Shown in pieces: positions 43,069 through 52,529 of a stretch of 64,000 nt of DNA; position 1 is the first letter of the stretch, and every line of letters begins with the position of its first letter. The DNA is from Mariniblastus fucicola (GTDB taxonomy: Bacteria > Planctomycetota > Planctomycetia > Pirellulales > Pirellulaceae). Location of the stretch: assembly GCF_008087665.1 (NCBI RefSeq), contig NZ_CP042912.1:992001-1056000 (forward strand). The letters run 5' to 3'. The position numbers were made by a program, and so were the translations under genes. Below the pieces are notes generated by a model. It did no database searches, was not told where the DNA came from, and saw only the letters and a list, made by a program, of their open reading frames with translations.

Positions 43069-46000
43069 TTAGTGAGTCTTTGTTTCGCTGTTGGGAAGTT
43101 TTGCGAAACGATTCACGCGACCAAGCCGCTCTTTGGCGTCAGCAACGAATTCGCTTTCCGGGTGACGCTCGAGCAGTTGCGCGTACAGCGTCGCCGCGTG
43201 CTGCCAGTTGCCAAGATGCTCCTGACATTTTCCGGCCTGGATCAATGCAGCACTGCTCCAACGGCTGAAACTGTAGTCTGAGTTCGTTTTCGAATACGCC
43301 GCGATGGCTTCTTTGTGCTTGTTCTGGTGAAAGTAGGTTTCGCCAATTCGCCACTGGGAAATCGCTGCCGTTTCCGTCCCCGCTCCATCGGTCGACTCAA
43401 TGACCTGAAGGTAATGATTGCGAGCATCATCGAACATGCCGTCGTATTCGGCAGCACGTCCGAGAAGGAACCGGAATTCGTAAGCATTGGAGAACCCTTC
43501 AAAACGCTCAAGGCAATCGCGAGCCAACATGGCTGCGTTAGTCCAGCGCTGAGACTTGCCGTGGCACTGAGCCAGTCGCAACAGCAACCACGGTTCCAGG
43601 GATTCACCAATCAGGGTGGCGTTGGGTTGCATTTCGTCGAACAGCAACCCTGCTCCATCGAAATCACCGTAGCGATAAAGCGCTTCGGCCTTCCAGTACT
43701 TCGCCGTGGCGATCACAGTTTCGTCGTTTGAGCTGTCGATTAATTTTTGCATCAGGTCCGGAACTTCATCCCATCGGTCGCTTTCGGCAGCAACCTTGGA
43801 CTGCAAATACAACGTCTGAATTTTGACTTCCGGCGGCACGGTCTGCTGAGCCAGAATTTTCTTGACCATCTCCGACGCATGCTCGAACTCACCCACTTCA
43901 AGCATTGAGCTGGCCACACGGTAGGCTGCATCGGGCCAATACTTGCTTTCCGGCCGAGTCGCGACAAGATCCGAAAACGCGGTCATCGATGCTTCGGTTT
44001 CCCCGAGATCGTGGTTGACCCAACCGAGTTGATAAAGTGCTTCGCCGACGAGCGTCAGAGATTTTTGACCGCTGTCCGCCGGAGTCGCCTCTGCAACTTG
44101 CAGGAAGACTTCGATCTGAGCCCGAGCTTTGTGCAACGATTCGACGTCTCCGGCCTGTTGGTTGAACCACGCCAGTCGCAAGCGAGCGATTTGCGCCAGT
44201 TCCGTTTTGGAGAAACGGGCGACGACAGATCTGTACAGCTCACAGGCAGTTGTCGCATCATCCTGACCTTCGAGGAATTTTGCACGTGCGATCGCGGCAC
44301 GTGAAGAAAACGTACTGTCCGGATACTCGTCGACCAAGCGTTGGAAGACCTCGTTGGCTTCTGCCGAGTTGGTCTCCATCATCAACCACGACAGCCCGGC
44401 CAGTCCCTGGTTGCGGAAATGCGATTCGTTTTCTGGCATCGCGAGCGTTTTGTAGTATCGAGTCGCGACGTCAAATCGCTTCTTCTCGTACGCGTGATCC
44501 GAGACGAACTGAATCGCCTTGAGTCCCGTTTCGCGATCGCCTTCCAGCAACACGTTGATCGCTTCGTCTGCGTCTTCCCAGCGGTTCAGATTTCCGTAGC
44601 AAACCACCAGGCGAGAAAGCGCCGACATGACGTTTTCGCGATCTTCAGGTTCGGCTTTCTCCAGATAGGATTCGAATTCGACCGACGCATCGTAGTAAAG
44701 CTGCTGCCCCATCAGCGACGTCGCGATCGCCAGTTCGATCTGCGGTTGTGAGTCCGGGTTGACCATGTTTGCCTCTGCCAAACGCAGTTCGCGGATCGCA
44801 GTATCAAACTCGCCCAAACCGATGTGGCACAGTCCTTTGAGGTACAGCCACGTCGTTCGCCGTGCACGTTGGTCGGGGGCCGTTGTATCGCCATCGAACG
44901 CCGCAGAGTGCTCGGTCAGCAGCTTGTCGAACGCCTTCACGCCCAGAGCAAACTTCTTTTCCTTGTGGTGGATCCGGCCGGCAATTTCAGTCACGTTGAA
45001 TCGCAAGTCGTCCTTGGGAAAACGTTCTGCAAACTGCTTGCAATAGTCCGCAACGACCGCGTCGAGTCCTCGCTGGCGTAGCAGTTCAATTTCCAGAGCC
45101 ATCGCACGAGCGCCCAGTTGATTGGTTGGCCAGGTCGAGCGTAGTTTTGCCAGCCATTCGATCGCCAAGTCTTCGCGATCTGTTTTCCATGCCGCCACCG
45201 CTGCGTCGTAACAGATTCCTGCACCGCAGTTTTCATCCGCCGGGAGCGACTCAAGGTTAGTGAAAATTGAATTCGCTTCCTCGAACTGACCTTTTTCCAA
45301 CGCCACACGACCAAGCCAATAGTTGGCTTCGAGGCGATGTTCCGGGTCTTCCTGAGCCAGTTCTGATTTCGCTGTAGCCAAATAGGGTTGAGCTTCGTCA
45401 AGCCTGCCGTTCTCGCAGGCGAGAATTCCGAGTTGCAGTTTCGCCAGTGCGGCGTAGTCCGAGTCGTTCTCCGTTGCCACGAATTTCCAGTATCTCGCTG
45501 CCGTGTCCTTCTTGCCCAGCATGCGATAACTCTGGGCCAAACCGTAGCGGTTCTGGTCAGCGAGTTCGCTGTCGGGGAACATCTTTAGCGCTGTCGAAAA
45601 TGCTCGTTGAGCAAGTTTGGGCTCGTTGAATCCCAAACGCAATTCGCCAAGGTATGGCATTGCGTACTCAACTAACGCGTGTTGCGGATACTTTTTGATG
45701 AAAAGTTCCAGTGACTTGAGAGCGATCTTTCCTTTACCCAGCTGAAACGCTGCTTCGCCCATTCGGAACGTGGCTCGCGGAGTCAAACGGTGGTTCGGGT
45801 GCTGCGCGATGAAGGTCTGAAATCCAATCAACGCATCCGCATAGTTGCCCAATTGGATTTTGGATTCAGCCAGAAAGAAATTTGCTTCCGACGACTTTCG
45901 GTGGTCCGGGTAGCGAGACACGAAATCTTCGAACGATGCGGCCGACTGGCTCCAGTCGGATTTCTGGTAGTAGCCCGCGGCGAGTTGGTAGTCCTGTTCC

Positions 46001-46122
46001 GCAATGCTTCCGTCCTGGGCCATGGTCGCGGAGCAGGCGATCACACCGCAAATCATGGCAACGGTTGCCGTTCGCAGGACGCGTTTGCAACGGAGGATAA
46101 AGATGATCAAGGCAATGGACAT
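43069..46122 (-). CDS. Secreted large TPR-repeat protein, 1017 aa
   Basis: The ATG at 46122 is used; a GTG start at 46206 would add 28 residues. A signal peptide ends near MAQ. The rest is about 25 tetratricopeptide-like helical pairs (for example YYQKSDWSQSAASFEDFVSRYPDHRKS and NYADALIGFQTFIAQHPNHR), which build a superhelical scaffold for binding other proteins. The repeats with YPxH endings match the YbgF/CpoB class linked to the Tol system. As the first gene of the operon with ExbB, ExbD and the cyclase-repeat protein, it is probably the periplasmic partner of this machine. No enzymatic domain is seen. Confidence 0.9.
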   Translation of the reverse strand: MSIALIIFILRCKRVLRTATVAMICGVIACSATMAQDGSIAEQDYQLAAGYYQKSDWSQSAASFEDFVSRYPDHRKSSEANFFLAESKIQLGNYADALIGFQTFIAQHPNHRLTPRATFRMGEAAFQLGKGKIALKSLELFIKKYPQHALVEYAMPYLGELRLGFNEPKLAQRAFSTALKMFPDSELADQNRYGLAQSYRMLGKKDTAARYWKFVATENDSDYAALAKLQLGILACENGRLDEAQPYLATAKSELAQEDPEHRLEANYWLGRVALEKGQFEEANSIFTNLESLPADENCGAGICYDAAVAAWKTDREDLAIEWLAKLRSTWPTNQLGARAMALEIELLRQRGLDAVVADYCKQFAERFPKDDLRFNVTEIAGRIHHKEKKFALGVKAFDKLLTEHSAAFDGDTTAPDQRARRTTWLYLKGLCHIGLGEFDTAIRELRLAEANMVNPDSQPQIELAIATSLMGQQLYYDASVEFESYLEKAEPEDRENVMSALSRLVVCYGNLNRWEDADEAINVLLEGDRETGLKAIQFVSDHAYEKKRFDVATRYYKTLAMPENESHFRNQGLAGLSWLMMETNSAEANEVFQRLVDEYPDSTFSSRAAIARAKFLEGQDDATTACELYRSVVARFSKTELAQIARLRLAWFNQQAGDVESLHKARAQIEVFLQVAEATPADSGQKSLTLVGEALYQLGWVNHDLGETEASMTAFSDLVATRPESKYWPDAAYRVASSMLEVGEFEHASEMVKKILAQQTVPPEVKIQTLYLQSKVAAESDRWDEVPDLMQKLIDSSNDETVIATAKYWKAEALYRYGDFDGAGLLFDEMQPNATLIGESLEPWLLLRLAQCHGKSQRWTNAAMLARDCLERFEGFSNAYEFRFLLGRAAEYDGMFDDARNHYLQVIESTDGAGTETAAISQWRIGETYFHQNKHKEAIAAYSKTNSDYSFSRWSSAALIQAGKCQEHLGNWQHAATLYAQLLERHPESEFVADAKERLGRVNRFAKLPNSETKTH

Positions 46123-46457
46123 GGCATTTGCTAAGTTCGACACCAGACTTTCGCGCACCGGAAACGGCAGTGCAAAACGAACAGTCGTCACATTCGGTAT
46201 CGTCACCCGGCAGCCTTTAACTAAACCGGTTCGCTTGCCGCTAGCGAGGTTCCGGGATTTTCACACTTCCGAGGACTCCGGTCAGCGAGGATGGTGAAGA
46301 TGAGATCGCCGCGGGGAGCAGGCTGTTTGGGGTGACTTGGCGCCATGCCTCAGCCGTCATCATGCCGTTGGTTCGTAAAAACCAAGGAGCGGGGGCAGCC
46401 TGATCGTTTGTTCCGTCGTTCGAAGAGCCGAGTGCAGAAAACGTTACACTTATATAG

Positions 46458-47726
46458 ATGACAGAATCCAATCCCAGAAGATTTCGGCTTGGCCCTGGGC
46501 TGTTGGTCACGGCAGCATTCATCGGCCCCGGCACCGTGGTCACTGCTAGCAAAGCCGGCGCGCTCTACGGCCCATCGCTACTTTGGGCGGTCGCATTCGC
46601 TTGCTTGACCACGATCGCGTTCCAGGAAATGGCCGCCCGGATCGGAATCGTCTCCGGCCAGGGACTCGGCCAGGCCATCAGGAAACTGATCCAGTCCCCT
46701 GCCCTGCAATTCGGAATCGCAGCCTTGATCGTGGTCGCGATTCTAGTTGGCAACGCTGCCTACCAGACCGGCAACATCCTTGGTGCTGCATCCGGCGTCG
46801 AGATTTTTGCACAGTCTTCCGAAGCCAGCTACTTCCAGCCCTGGATTGTTGGAGCAATCGGAGCGTTCGCGATTGTGATCATTTACCTGAACAAATTTTC
46901 GGTGCTGCAAAACGTGCTCACGGGCCTGGTTGTCCTGTTGAGCCTGTTGTTCCTCGCGGCGGCAGCGATCAGCGCCCCTCCGATCAGCCAAATCGCCTCC
47001 GGGTTGATTCCGTCCGTCCCGAAAGGTTCGCTGTGGTTGCTGGTCGCAGTTCTGGGGACAACTGTCGTTCCTTACAATCTTTTCCTGCACGCCAGTCTCG
47101 CGGCGACGCTGTGGAACGATTGCAAAACTGACGAACAGAAATCCATCGCGATTCGCCATTCACGAATCGATACCATCCTGTCAGTCACGCTCGGCGGATT
47201 GGTGACGGCCGCGATCATGCTTTCCGGTTCAGCCGCGTTTGCCGAAGCGCGTGCCGCGGGCAATGCAGAAGCTTCCTTTTCCGGAGTCGCCAGCATCGCG
47301 ACTCAACTGCGCCCCGCCCTGGGTGATCTTTCGTCGTGGTTGTTCGGGATCGGGCTGTTTGCCGCCGGGCTCACCAGCGCGATCACGGCTCCCGTTGCCG
47401 CAGGCTTTGCCGCCGCCGGCTGTTTCGGGTGGCCAAACAAGCTGACGGACTGGAGGGTTCAAGCAGTCGCTGCAGCTGTCGTTCTGATCGGCGTTTTCGC
47501 AGCTATCTGGATGGGAGGAAGTCCACAACAAATAATCGCATTGGCTCAAGTCGCCAACGGGTTGCTGCTGCCAGTGTTGGCAATTTTCATTTTGATGATT
47601 GCCAACCAGAAAGAACTGATGTCACGATACGTGAACTCAAAACTATTCAACACGATCGCAATCGCCATGATTGTGGTTATCCTGTTGTTGGCCCTCCGTC
47701 AACTCAAAGGTGGGCTTGGGTTTTGA
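46458..47726 (+). CDS. Divergent Nramp-family divalent-metal transporter, 422 aa
   Basis: Eleven hydrophobic segments and the LGPGLLVTAAFIGPGT opening place this in the Nramp/SLC11 fold, normally a proton-coupled Mn/Fe importer. The two signature motifs are changed. In helix 1 the DPGN is GPGT (23-26), and in helix 6 the MPH is VPY (204-206). These replace the canonical metal-binding Asp, Asn and Met. The substrate may therefore not be Mn or Fe; a different cation is possible. The start ATG has no visible ribosome binding site and a TTATATAG stretch just before it, so the mRNA may be leaderless. It is divergent from the TPR gene. Confidence 0.88.
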   Translation: MTESNPRRFRLGPGLLVTAAFIGPGTVVTASKAGALYGPSLLWAVAFACLTTIAFQEMAARIGIVSGQGLGQAIRKLIQSPALQFGIAALIVVAILVGNAAYQTGNILGAASGVEIFAQSSEASYFQPWIVGAIGAFAIVIIYLNKFSVLQNVLTGLVVLLSLLFLAAAAISAPPISQIASGLIPSVPKGSLWLLVAVLGTTVVPYNLFLHASLAATLWNDCKTDEQKSIAIRHSRIDTILSVTLGGLVTAAIMLSGSAAFAEARAAGNAEASFSGVASIATQLRPALGDLSSWLFGIGLFAAGLTSAITAPVAAGFAAAGCFGWPNKLTDWRVQAVAAAVVLIGVFAAIWMGGSPQQIIALAQVANGLLLPVLAIFILMIANQKELMSRYVNSKLFNTIAIAMIVVILLLALRQLKGGLGF

Positions 47727-47748
47727 GGCTTCACTTCGGGGATGATTG

Positions 47749-50034
47749 ATGCGTTTCATAGGCTTGCTGTTTTCTACCTGGCTGCTGATTTTTACTGCTT
47801 CGGTTTACGGACAATCGTCGCCAGAGCTAGTCTGGATCGAGGATGGGCAACAGTTTCTCTACGAATCAGATGGCCAGCGATTTCTCGTCGATGTGAATTC
47901 GCGAACAAAAAAATCGATTGACGACGCCCAGCAACTTGCCGCGATCGAGTCCAATGCTCGTCTTTCGTTGCCGCCGATGTCCAGCCAAAACGGTGGCGAA
48001 TCGACATCGATCAAGGTCAAGAATCAAACGCAGCAAACGCTGACGATGTTTTGGGTCGATGCGAAACGCGGCGAGCGTTCCTATGGCGACGTCAAGCCAG
48101 GAGAGACATTTTCGCAACAAACCTATGTCGGTCACACGTGGCTGTTAAAGGCCAACGGCAAGCGGCTAGGGAGCTTTCGTTCCAGGAAGAACGAAAGCTT
48201 GGTGGTCGATGTGGAAATGCTGAAGAACGTTCGACGCAAAAAGAAACGTCGAAACAGAATCCGGTCGGTCCGCACGAGAACGGGCGCGCCAACGGTTAAA
48301 CCTCCGATCGAAGTACGCGATCACAATCTGTGGCTGCAAGGGAATCAGCTGACCGAAGACGCGACTGAAAGTCTCACGTTTCAAAACGTCGGACGCGGAA
48401 CGCATTGGTTCAAATCGCCGCGCGGCCCCGACGTCCGCTGGTCCCCCGACGCCAAGTATCTGGTCGCGTTTCAAACGGCAAACCCCGAGGAGCCGCGTGT
48501 TCATTTCGTCGAGTCGACGCCCTCCGATCAGCTTCAGCCCAAACTTGACAGCTATCAATATGCAAAGCCTGGTGATGAGCTTCCGACGAAAACGTTGCGT
48601 CTGTTTTCGGTTGAGAACAAGAAAGAAATTCCAGTCTCCAACGAACTGTTTGAGAATCCGTGGATCATTCGGTTCGTCAAGTGGACTGACGATGGCGAGA
48701 AATTTTGGTTGCACTACAACCAACGGGGCCATCAGGTCGTTCGGCTTGTCGAAGTCGACGCTTCGACCGGGAAAGTCAGAACGTTGATCGAGGAAAAAAG
48801 CGATACGTTCATTCAATACTCAAACGCCGCGAAATCGGTTTTCGAAGAGTTGGACGATCAGCAGATTCTTTGGGCCAGCGAGCGTAGTGGTTGGAATCAC
48901 CTATATCGTTTCGACGGAAAATCTGGCAAGCTCCTCAATCCGGTCACCAGCGGAAACTGGAATGTCAAACGGATCGAATGGATCGACCGCACGAACGAAG
49001 TCGTCTGGTTTTACGCCGTTGGTGTGCACGAAGATCAGGATCCCTACCACGAGCATTTTTGCAAAGCCAGTTTTGACGGCAGTCAGTTCACGATACTGAC
49101 CGACGGGGACGGCACGCACAAAGTCGAATTCGAAAACGAAGACAGGTTCCTGGTCGATACCTATTCGCGAGTCGACATGGCGCCGGTGACGGAACTTCGC
49201 GACGCGAACTCTGGCGAACTGATCGTCGAACTTGATCGGCAGGACACGACTGCAGCGTTTGGAGACCGTCCGCTTACGACGCGTTTCTCCGCAAAAGGCC
49301 GCGATGGAAAGACCGATATTTGGGGCATCATCCATTGGCCGCGTGACTTCGATTCGGAAAAATCGTATCCCGTCGTTGAAAATATCTATGCCGGACCCCA
49401 CAGTCATCACGTGCCAAAATCCTTTCGCAAAAACTTCCAACGTCAGTATCAGTTCGCGGACAGCGGAATGATTGTCGTGCAGATCGACGGGATGGGAACG
49501 GCGTGGCGGTCAAAGAAATTTCACGACGTGTGCTTCAAGAATCTCAAAGACGGTGGGTTTCCGGATCGAATCGCGTGGATGAAAGCCGCGGCGGAAAAGT
49601 ATCCTCAGATGGACCTCTCTCGCGTCGGCATTTACGGTGGGTCAGCCGGCGGCCAGAACGCCATGGCGGCTCTGTTGTGGCACAACGATTTTTACAAAGT
49701 CGCCGCTGCGGATTGCGGCTGTCACGACAACCGCATGGACAAGATTTGGTGGAACGAGCAATGGATGGGCTGGCCGGTCGACGAAAGCTACGCGGCCAAC
49801 TCAAACATGGAAAACGCTCACCTGCTAAAAGGACATTTGATACTGACCGTCGGCGAGATGGATCGCAATGTTGACCCTGCGACCACGACGCAGGTCGTCA
49901 AAAAGCTGATCGAGCACGACAAGGATTTCGAGTTCTTGCTGATTCCCGGCCGCGGTCACGGAGCCGGTGATTCACCTTGGGCGGCCAAAAAACGTTTGAA
50001 CTTTTTCAAGCAGCACTTACTGTCCGATGGTTAG
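47749..50034 (+). CDS. Secreted S9-family prolyl oligopeptidase (DPP IV-like) with a VHL-beta-like insert, 761 aa
   Basis: A signal peptide (RFIGLLFSTWLLIFTASVYGQ) leads a protein of the DPP IV class. The C-terminal alpha/beta hydrolase domain carries GIYGGSAGGQ (nucleophile serine near 631), an aspartate in GEMDRNVDP (near 704) and a histidine in PGRGHGAG (near 735). A beta-propeller (about 200-500) precedes it. An extra segment near residues 87-155 (IKVKNQTQQTLTMFWVD, then SYGDVKPGETFSQQTYVGHTWLLK) follows the pattern of the von Hippel-Lindau beta domain, which is absent from classic DPP IV. The role is peptide cleavage outside the cytosol, with substrate unknown. ATG at 47749 is used, preceded by a GGGGA stretch. 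Confidence 0.92.
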   Translation: MRFIGLLFSTWLLIFTASVYGQSSPELVWIEDGQQFLYESDGQRFLVDVNSRTKKSIDDAQQLAAIESNARLSLPPMSSQNGGESTSIKVKNQTQQTLTMFWVDAKRGERSYGDVKPGETFSQQTYVGHTWLLKANGKRLGSFRSRKNESLVVDVEMLKNVRRKKKRRNRIRSVRTRTGAPTVKPPIEVRDHNLWLQGNQLTEDATESLTFQNVGRGTHWFKSPRGPDVRWSPDAKYLVAFQTANPEEPRVHFVESTPSDQLQPKLDSYQYAKPGDELPTKTLRLFSVENKKEIPVSNELFENPWIIRFVKWTDDGEKFWLHYNQRGHQVVRLVEVDASTGKVRTLIEEKSDTFIQYSNAAKSVFEELDDQQILWASERSGWNHLYRFDGKSGKLLNPVTSGNWNVKRIEWIDRTNEVVWFYAVGVHEDQDPYHEHFCKASFDGSQFTILTDGDGTHKVEFENEDRFLVDTYSRVDMAPVTELRDANSGELIVELDRQDTTAAFGDRPLTTRFSAKGRDGKTDIWGIIHWPRDFDSEKSYPVVENIYAGPHSHHVPKSFRKNFQRQYQFADSGMIVVQIDGMGTAWRSKKFHDVCFKNLKDGGFPDRIAWMKAAAEKYPQMDLSRVGIYGGSAGGQNAMAALLWHNDFYKVAAADCGCHDNRMDKIWWNEQWMGWPVDESYAANSNMENAHLLKGHLILTVGEMDRNVDPATTTQVVKKLIEHDKDFEFLLIPGRGHGAGDSPWAAKKRLNFFKQHLLSDG

Positions 50035-50047
50035 GCGTTGCTTGAGG

Positions 50048-50749
50048 CTAGGCGACCGTTGCTTCGGGCTCAATTGTCTCCGGCTTTTCAAAGATCGCTT
50101 TAATTCCCGGCTTTGAAAGATAAGAGATGATGAACCCGTAGACGCCAAGTTTAATCAGAGCCCCGATCACGGCAAATCCGACCGCGAATCCGGTTGCCAT
50201 CGTGGCGGCACCTTCTGGCATTCCCCGAATTCCTTCGAACGAAGGCAAGGTAACCCACGTGACAACGACGGTGAGGCAGTTGTAGAAAATGGCTGCGATG
50301 CAGATGGTCGAAGCAAACGAGTTTGCGTCTTCACGACGTGTCAGCAACATGGCGCAACTTACGATGAAGCCAAGTCCGACCAGAGCACAAATGCCGTTGT
50401 GCAAGTAGATGACTGTTGAGAACTGTTTCGTTGTCTCGATGCTACGTCGGTACACCTCAGCCTGTTCGCCCATCCCCGCAGAAATCTGCGACGCGTCGAG
50501 GTTGGAGATTGTCACCTGACCCAACGCGCCAAATGCTCCGCCCATGATTCCGACAACGCCGAACAGGCCCAGCAGACATGCGATCACAGTCAGCATGGTT
50601 GTACTGGATTGTCTCTGCGTCTGAGCCGTGTATGGATTGCCGGGCGAATAGCTCGCCTGCGAATTCAGGGAAGCCTCCGATGCGACGGGTACTTCCGGTT
50701 CGTTGTATTCGGCAGGTAGATATTTGGCGGATGATAGTTCAGTAGTCAT
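50048..50749 (-). CDS. Membrane protein with NPY motif, 233 aa
   Basis: A hydrophilic N-terminal region of about 45 residues with NPYTAQTQ is followed by four hydrophobic segments (about 49-72, 105-130, 140-160 and 185-215). The NPY element is shared with the small membrane protein at 38338, which may mark a recurrent planctomycete class. No enzyme motif is seen. It is convergent with the S9 peptidase gene across 13 bases. Confidence 0.78.
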   Translation of the reverse strand: MTTELSSAKYLPAEYNEPEVPVASEASLNSQASYSPGNPYTAQTQRQSSTTMLTVIACLLGLFGVVGIMGGAFGALGQVTISNLDASQISAGMGEQAEVYRRSIETTKQFSTVIYLHNGICALVGLGFIVSCAMLLTRREDANSFASTICIAAIFYNCLTVVVTWVTLPSFEGIRGMPEGAATMATGFAVGFAVIGALIKLGVYGFIISYLSKPGIKAIFEKPETIEPEATVA

Positions 50750-50893
50750 TTCAGAATCCCAGTGGTTCGCGTCGAAAAAGTCTGGGTTACAGCAAACGAC
50801 GTGAACCGGGATTCGAGAAAAAACTGTTGCACAATATGTCCGCGCGATCCCGAGCGGTTCAACCTGGTGCGTTTGTGACGATTTCGCAGGCGG

Positions 50894-51619
50894 CTATTTA
50901 CCGAATGATGCTGCTGCTTCGTCGAGATAAAACGCAATCGGTCCTTTTGATTCGATAAGCGAAGTCGGATACGTCTCCCAATCTCCGGTTTTTCCAAAGA
51001 TCTCACCAAGCACGCTGGCCTTTCCCGCGCCGGTAACCAGAAAGTCAATTTTCTTGGCGGCGCACAGTACCGGTCCGGTCATCGAGACACGTTTCTGCCC
51101 GGATTCCGGATGCGTTGCCACGGCGCAAATCGCGTCTGACTTGAGCAGTTCGATCTGGTGCGGGAAAATCGACGCCGTGTGCCCGTCGCCGCCCATGCCC
51201 AAGATCAGCAGATCGAGCATCGGCAAACCGTCAGCGTTGAGCTCGCAGTGAGCTTTCATTTCGTCGCCGTAGCGAACGGCTTCGGCCTCAGGATCCGATT
51301 CGCCGATCACACGATGCACGTTGGATTCTGGGATGGAAACATGATCCAACAACAGCGACTTGCAAACGCCATAGTTGCTCTGCGGATCTTCTGGCGGAAC
51401 ACAACGCTCATCGCCCCAGAACAGATGGACTCGCGACCAGTCAATCTTGTCGGCGAACTGCTTGGCCAAAATCTCAAACAGCAGCGTCGGCGTGCTGCCG
51501 CCAGAAAGAGAAACGGTGACTTTTGGTTGCGACTGTGTTTCCAGCCACGCGACGAAGTCTTCTGCGAAAGCTTGAGCAACGGCTGGATTGTCGGCGAAGA
51601 TTTTCTTGTCGGCTTGCAT
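50894..51619 (-). CDS. pgl: 6-phosphogluconolactonase, 241 aa
   Basis: The enzyme hydrolyses 6-phosphogluconolactone in the oxidative pentose phosphate pathway. The glucosamine-6-P isomerase-type fold is shown by SLSGGSTPTLLFEILA (substrate phosphate loop), the VHLFWGDERCVPPEDPQSNYG block, and LLILGMGGDGHTASIFP. Later, ITGAGKA-like LVTGAGKASVL completes the pattern. The ATG at 51619 gives the standard N-terminus; a longer frame to 51658 adds 13 residues. No other pentose pathway gene (zwf, gnd) lies nearby. Confidence 0.95.
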   Translation of the reverse strand: MQADKKIFADNPAVAQAFAEDFVAWLETQSQPKVTVSLSGGSTPTLLFEILAKQFADKIDWSRVHLFWGDERCVPPEDPQSNYGVCKSLLLDHVSIPESNVHRVIGESDPEAEAVRYGDEMKAHCELNADGLPMLDLLILGMGGDGHTASIFPHQIELLKSDAICAVATHPESGQKRVSMTGPVLCAAKKIDFLVTGAGKASVLGEIFGKTGDWETYPTSLIESKGPIAFYLDEAAASFGK

Positions 51620-51684
51620 GGATCGAATCTGAACAGTTGAGAATGAAATGACAGCCACGAATCATATCAGATTGAGCACGATTT

Positions 51685-52437
51685 TCATCGCGACCCGGAT
51701 CGGGTTGTTTTGCCAGACTGCTGCTGGTTGGCTGGTTTTCCTTCATCGACTGGTTCCAGCCAGATCATAAACACTTGACGTTCGCTCATCAGCTCAGGAG
51801 GAACGCTCGCAACCGCCGACGGATGGAACTCGCTTTTTTGATACAGCACCACCGTGTCGTCTGGCTCGGAAACCAAAACCCCTTCATGACCTTCGACAAA
51901 CTGCGGTGTCGAACCCATGAACCTTGCAGGGCTACCAAGTTGTCCGTCCGTTGGAAACGCCGCCAGGTAGACCTGAATCCACGTCAGCGCGTGCGGATCG
52001 TCAAGGACGGTCGAATTAAGCGTCTGTTCGTCGATGACCTGCACCGTCCAGCGAACTCCCTGGCTGGTTAGCATTTGCTGCAGGCTGACGACCAGCGTCC
52101 CCTGAGACTCATCGTTGACAACTTCCTGATTCAGCAGATCAGGCGGACGGCCAGTGTCGGGATCCAGCACACCAGAGCCAACGTGCAATCGGTAGATCTG
52201 CTTTTCCGGCAAGTGGTACCGAAACGCGAAACTCATTTGCGGGTATCCGCCAAGTCTCCGCGTGTGCAGTTTGGAATTGTCGTCAACGTCCATGAATCCC
52301 ATTTCATGGCTATACGTTTTGAACATCTGTCGCGTGTCGGCGACTTCATTGTTCGCCTGATAAAGTGCGACAGCGATCGCCGCGATGGTGGCCAACATCA
52401 GAAACGTAAGCAGTGAAAATGAGCGACGGGTCTTCAT
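51685..52437 (-). CDS. Hypothetical membrane-anchored protein, 250 aa
   Basis: A basic start and one hydrophobic helix (FSLLTFLMLATIAAIAVALYQ, residues 7-27), in the style of planctomycete type II membrane anchors, is followed by a short coiled part and a soluble beta-rich domain of about 190 residues. No cysteines or catalytic motifs stand out. It is upstream of pgl on the same strand (65 bases) and divergent from kbl. Function unknown. Confidence 0.75.
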   Translation of the reverse strand: MKTRRSFSLLTFLMLATIAAIAVALYQANNEVADTRQMFKTYSHEMGFMDVDDNSKLHTRRLGGYPQMSFAFRYHLPEKQIYRLHVGSGVLDPDTGRPPDLLNQEVVNDESQGTLVVSLQQMLTSQGVRWTVQVIDEQTLNSTVLDDPHALTWIQVYLAAFPTDGQLGSPARFMGSTPQFVEGHEGVLVSEPDDTVVLYQKSEFHPSAVASVPPELMSERQVFMIWLEPVDEGKPANQQQSGKTTRSGSR

Positions 52438-52529
52438 GAGGAAATTTTAATGCATCGCGTACCAGGCTGCTTCAAATGGACAAAAGCCGGTAGAATACTG
52501 GTTCGTAACGCAAGAACCGGAACCCATTC

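Noticed and set aside
46241-46552. Minus-strand frame of 103 codons across the Nramp start
   Set aside because: It overlaps the first 95 bases of the Nramp gene antisense and lacks a ribosome binding site or recognisable sequence.
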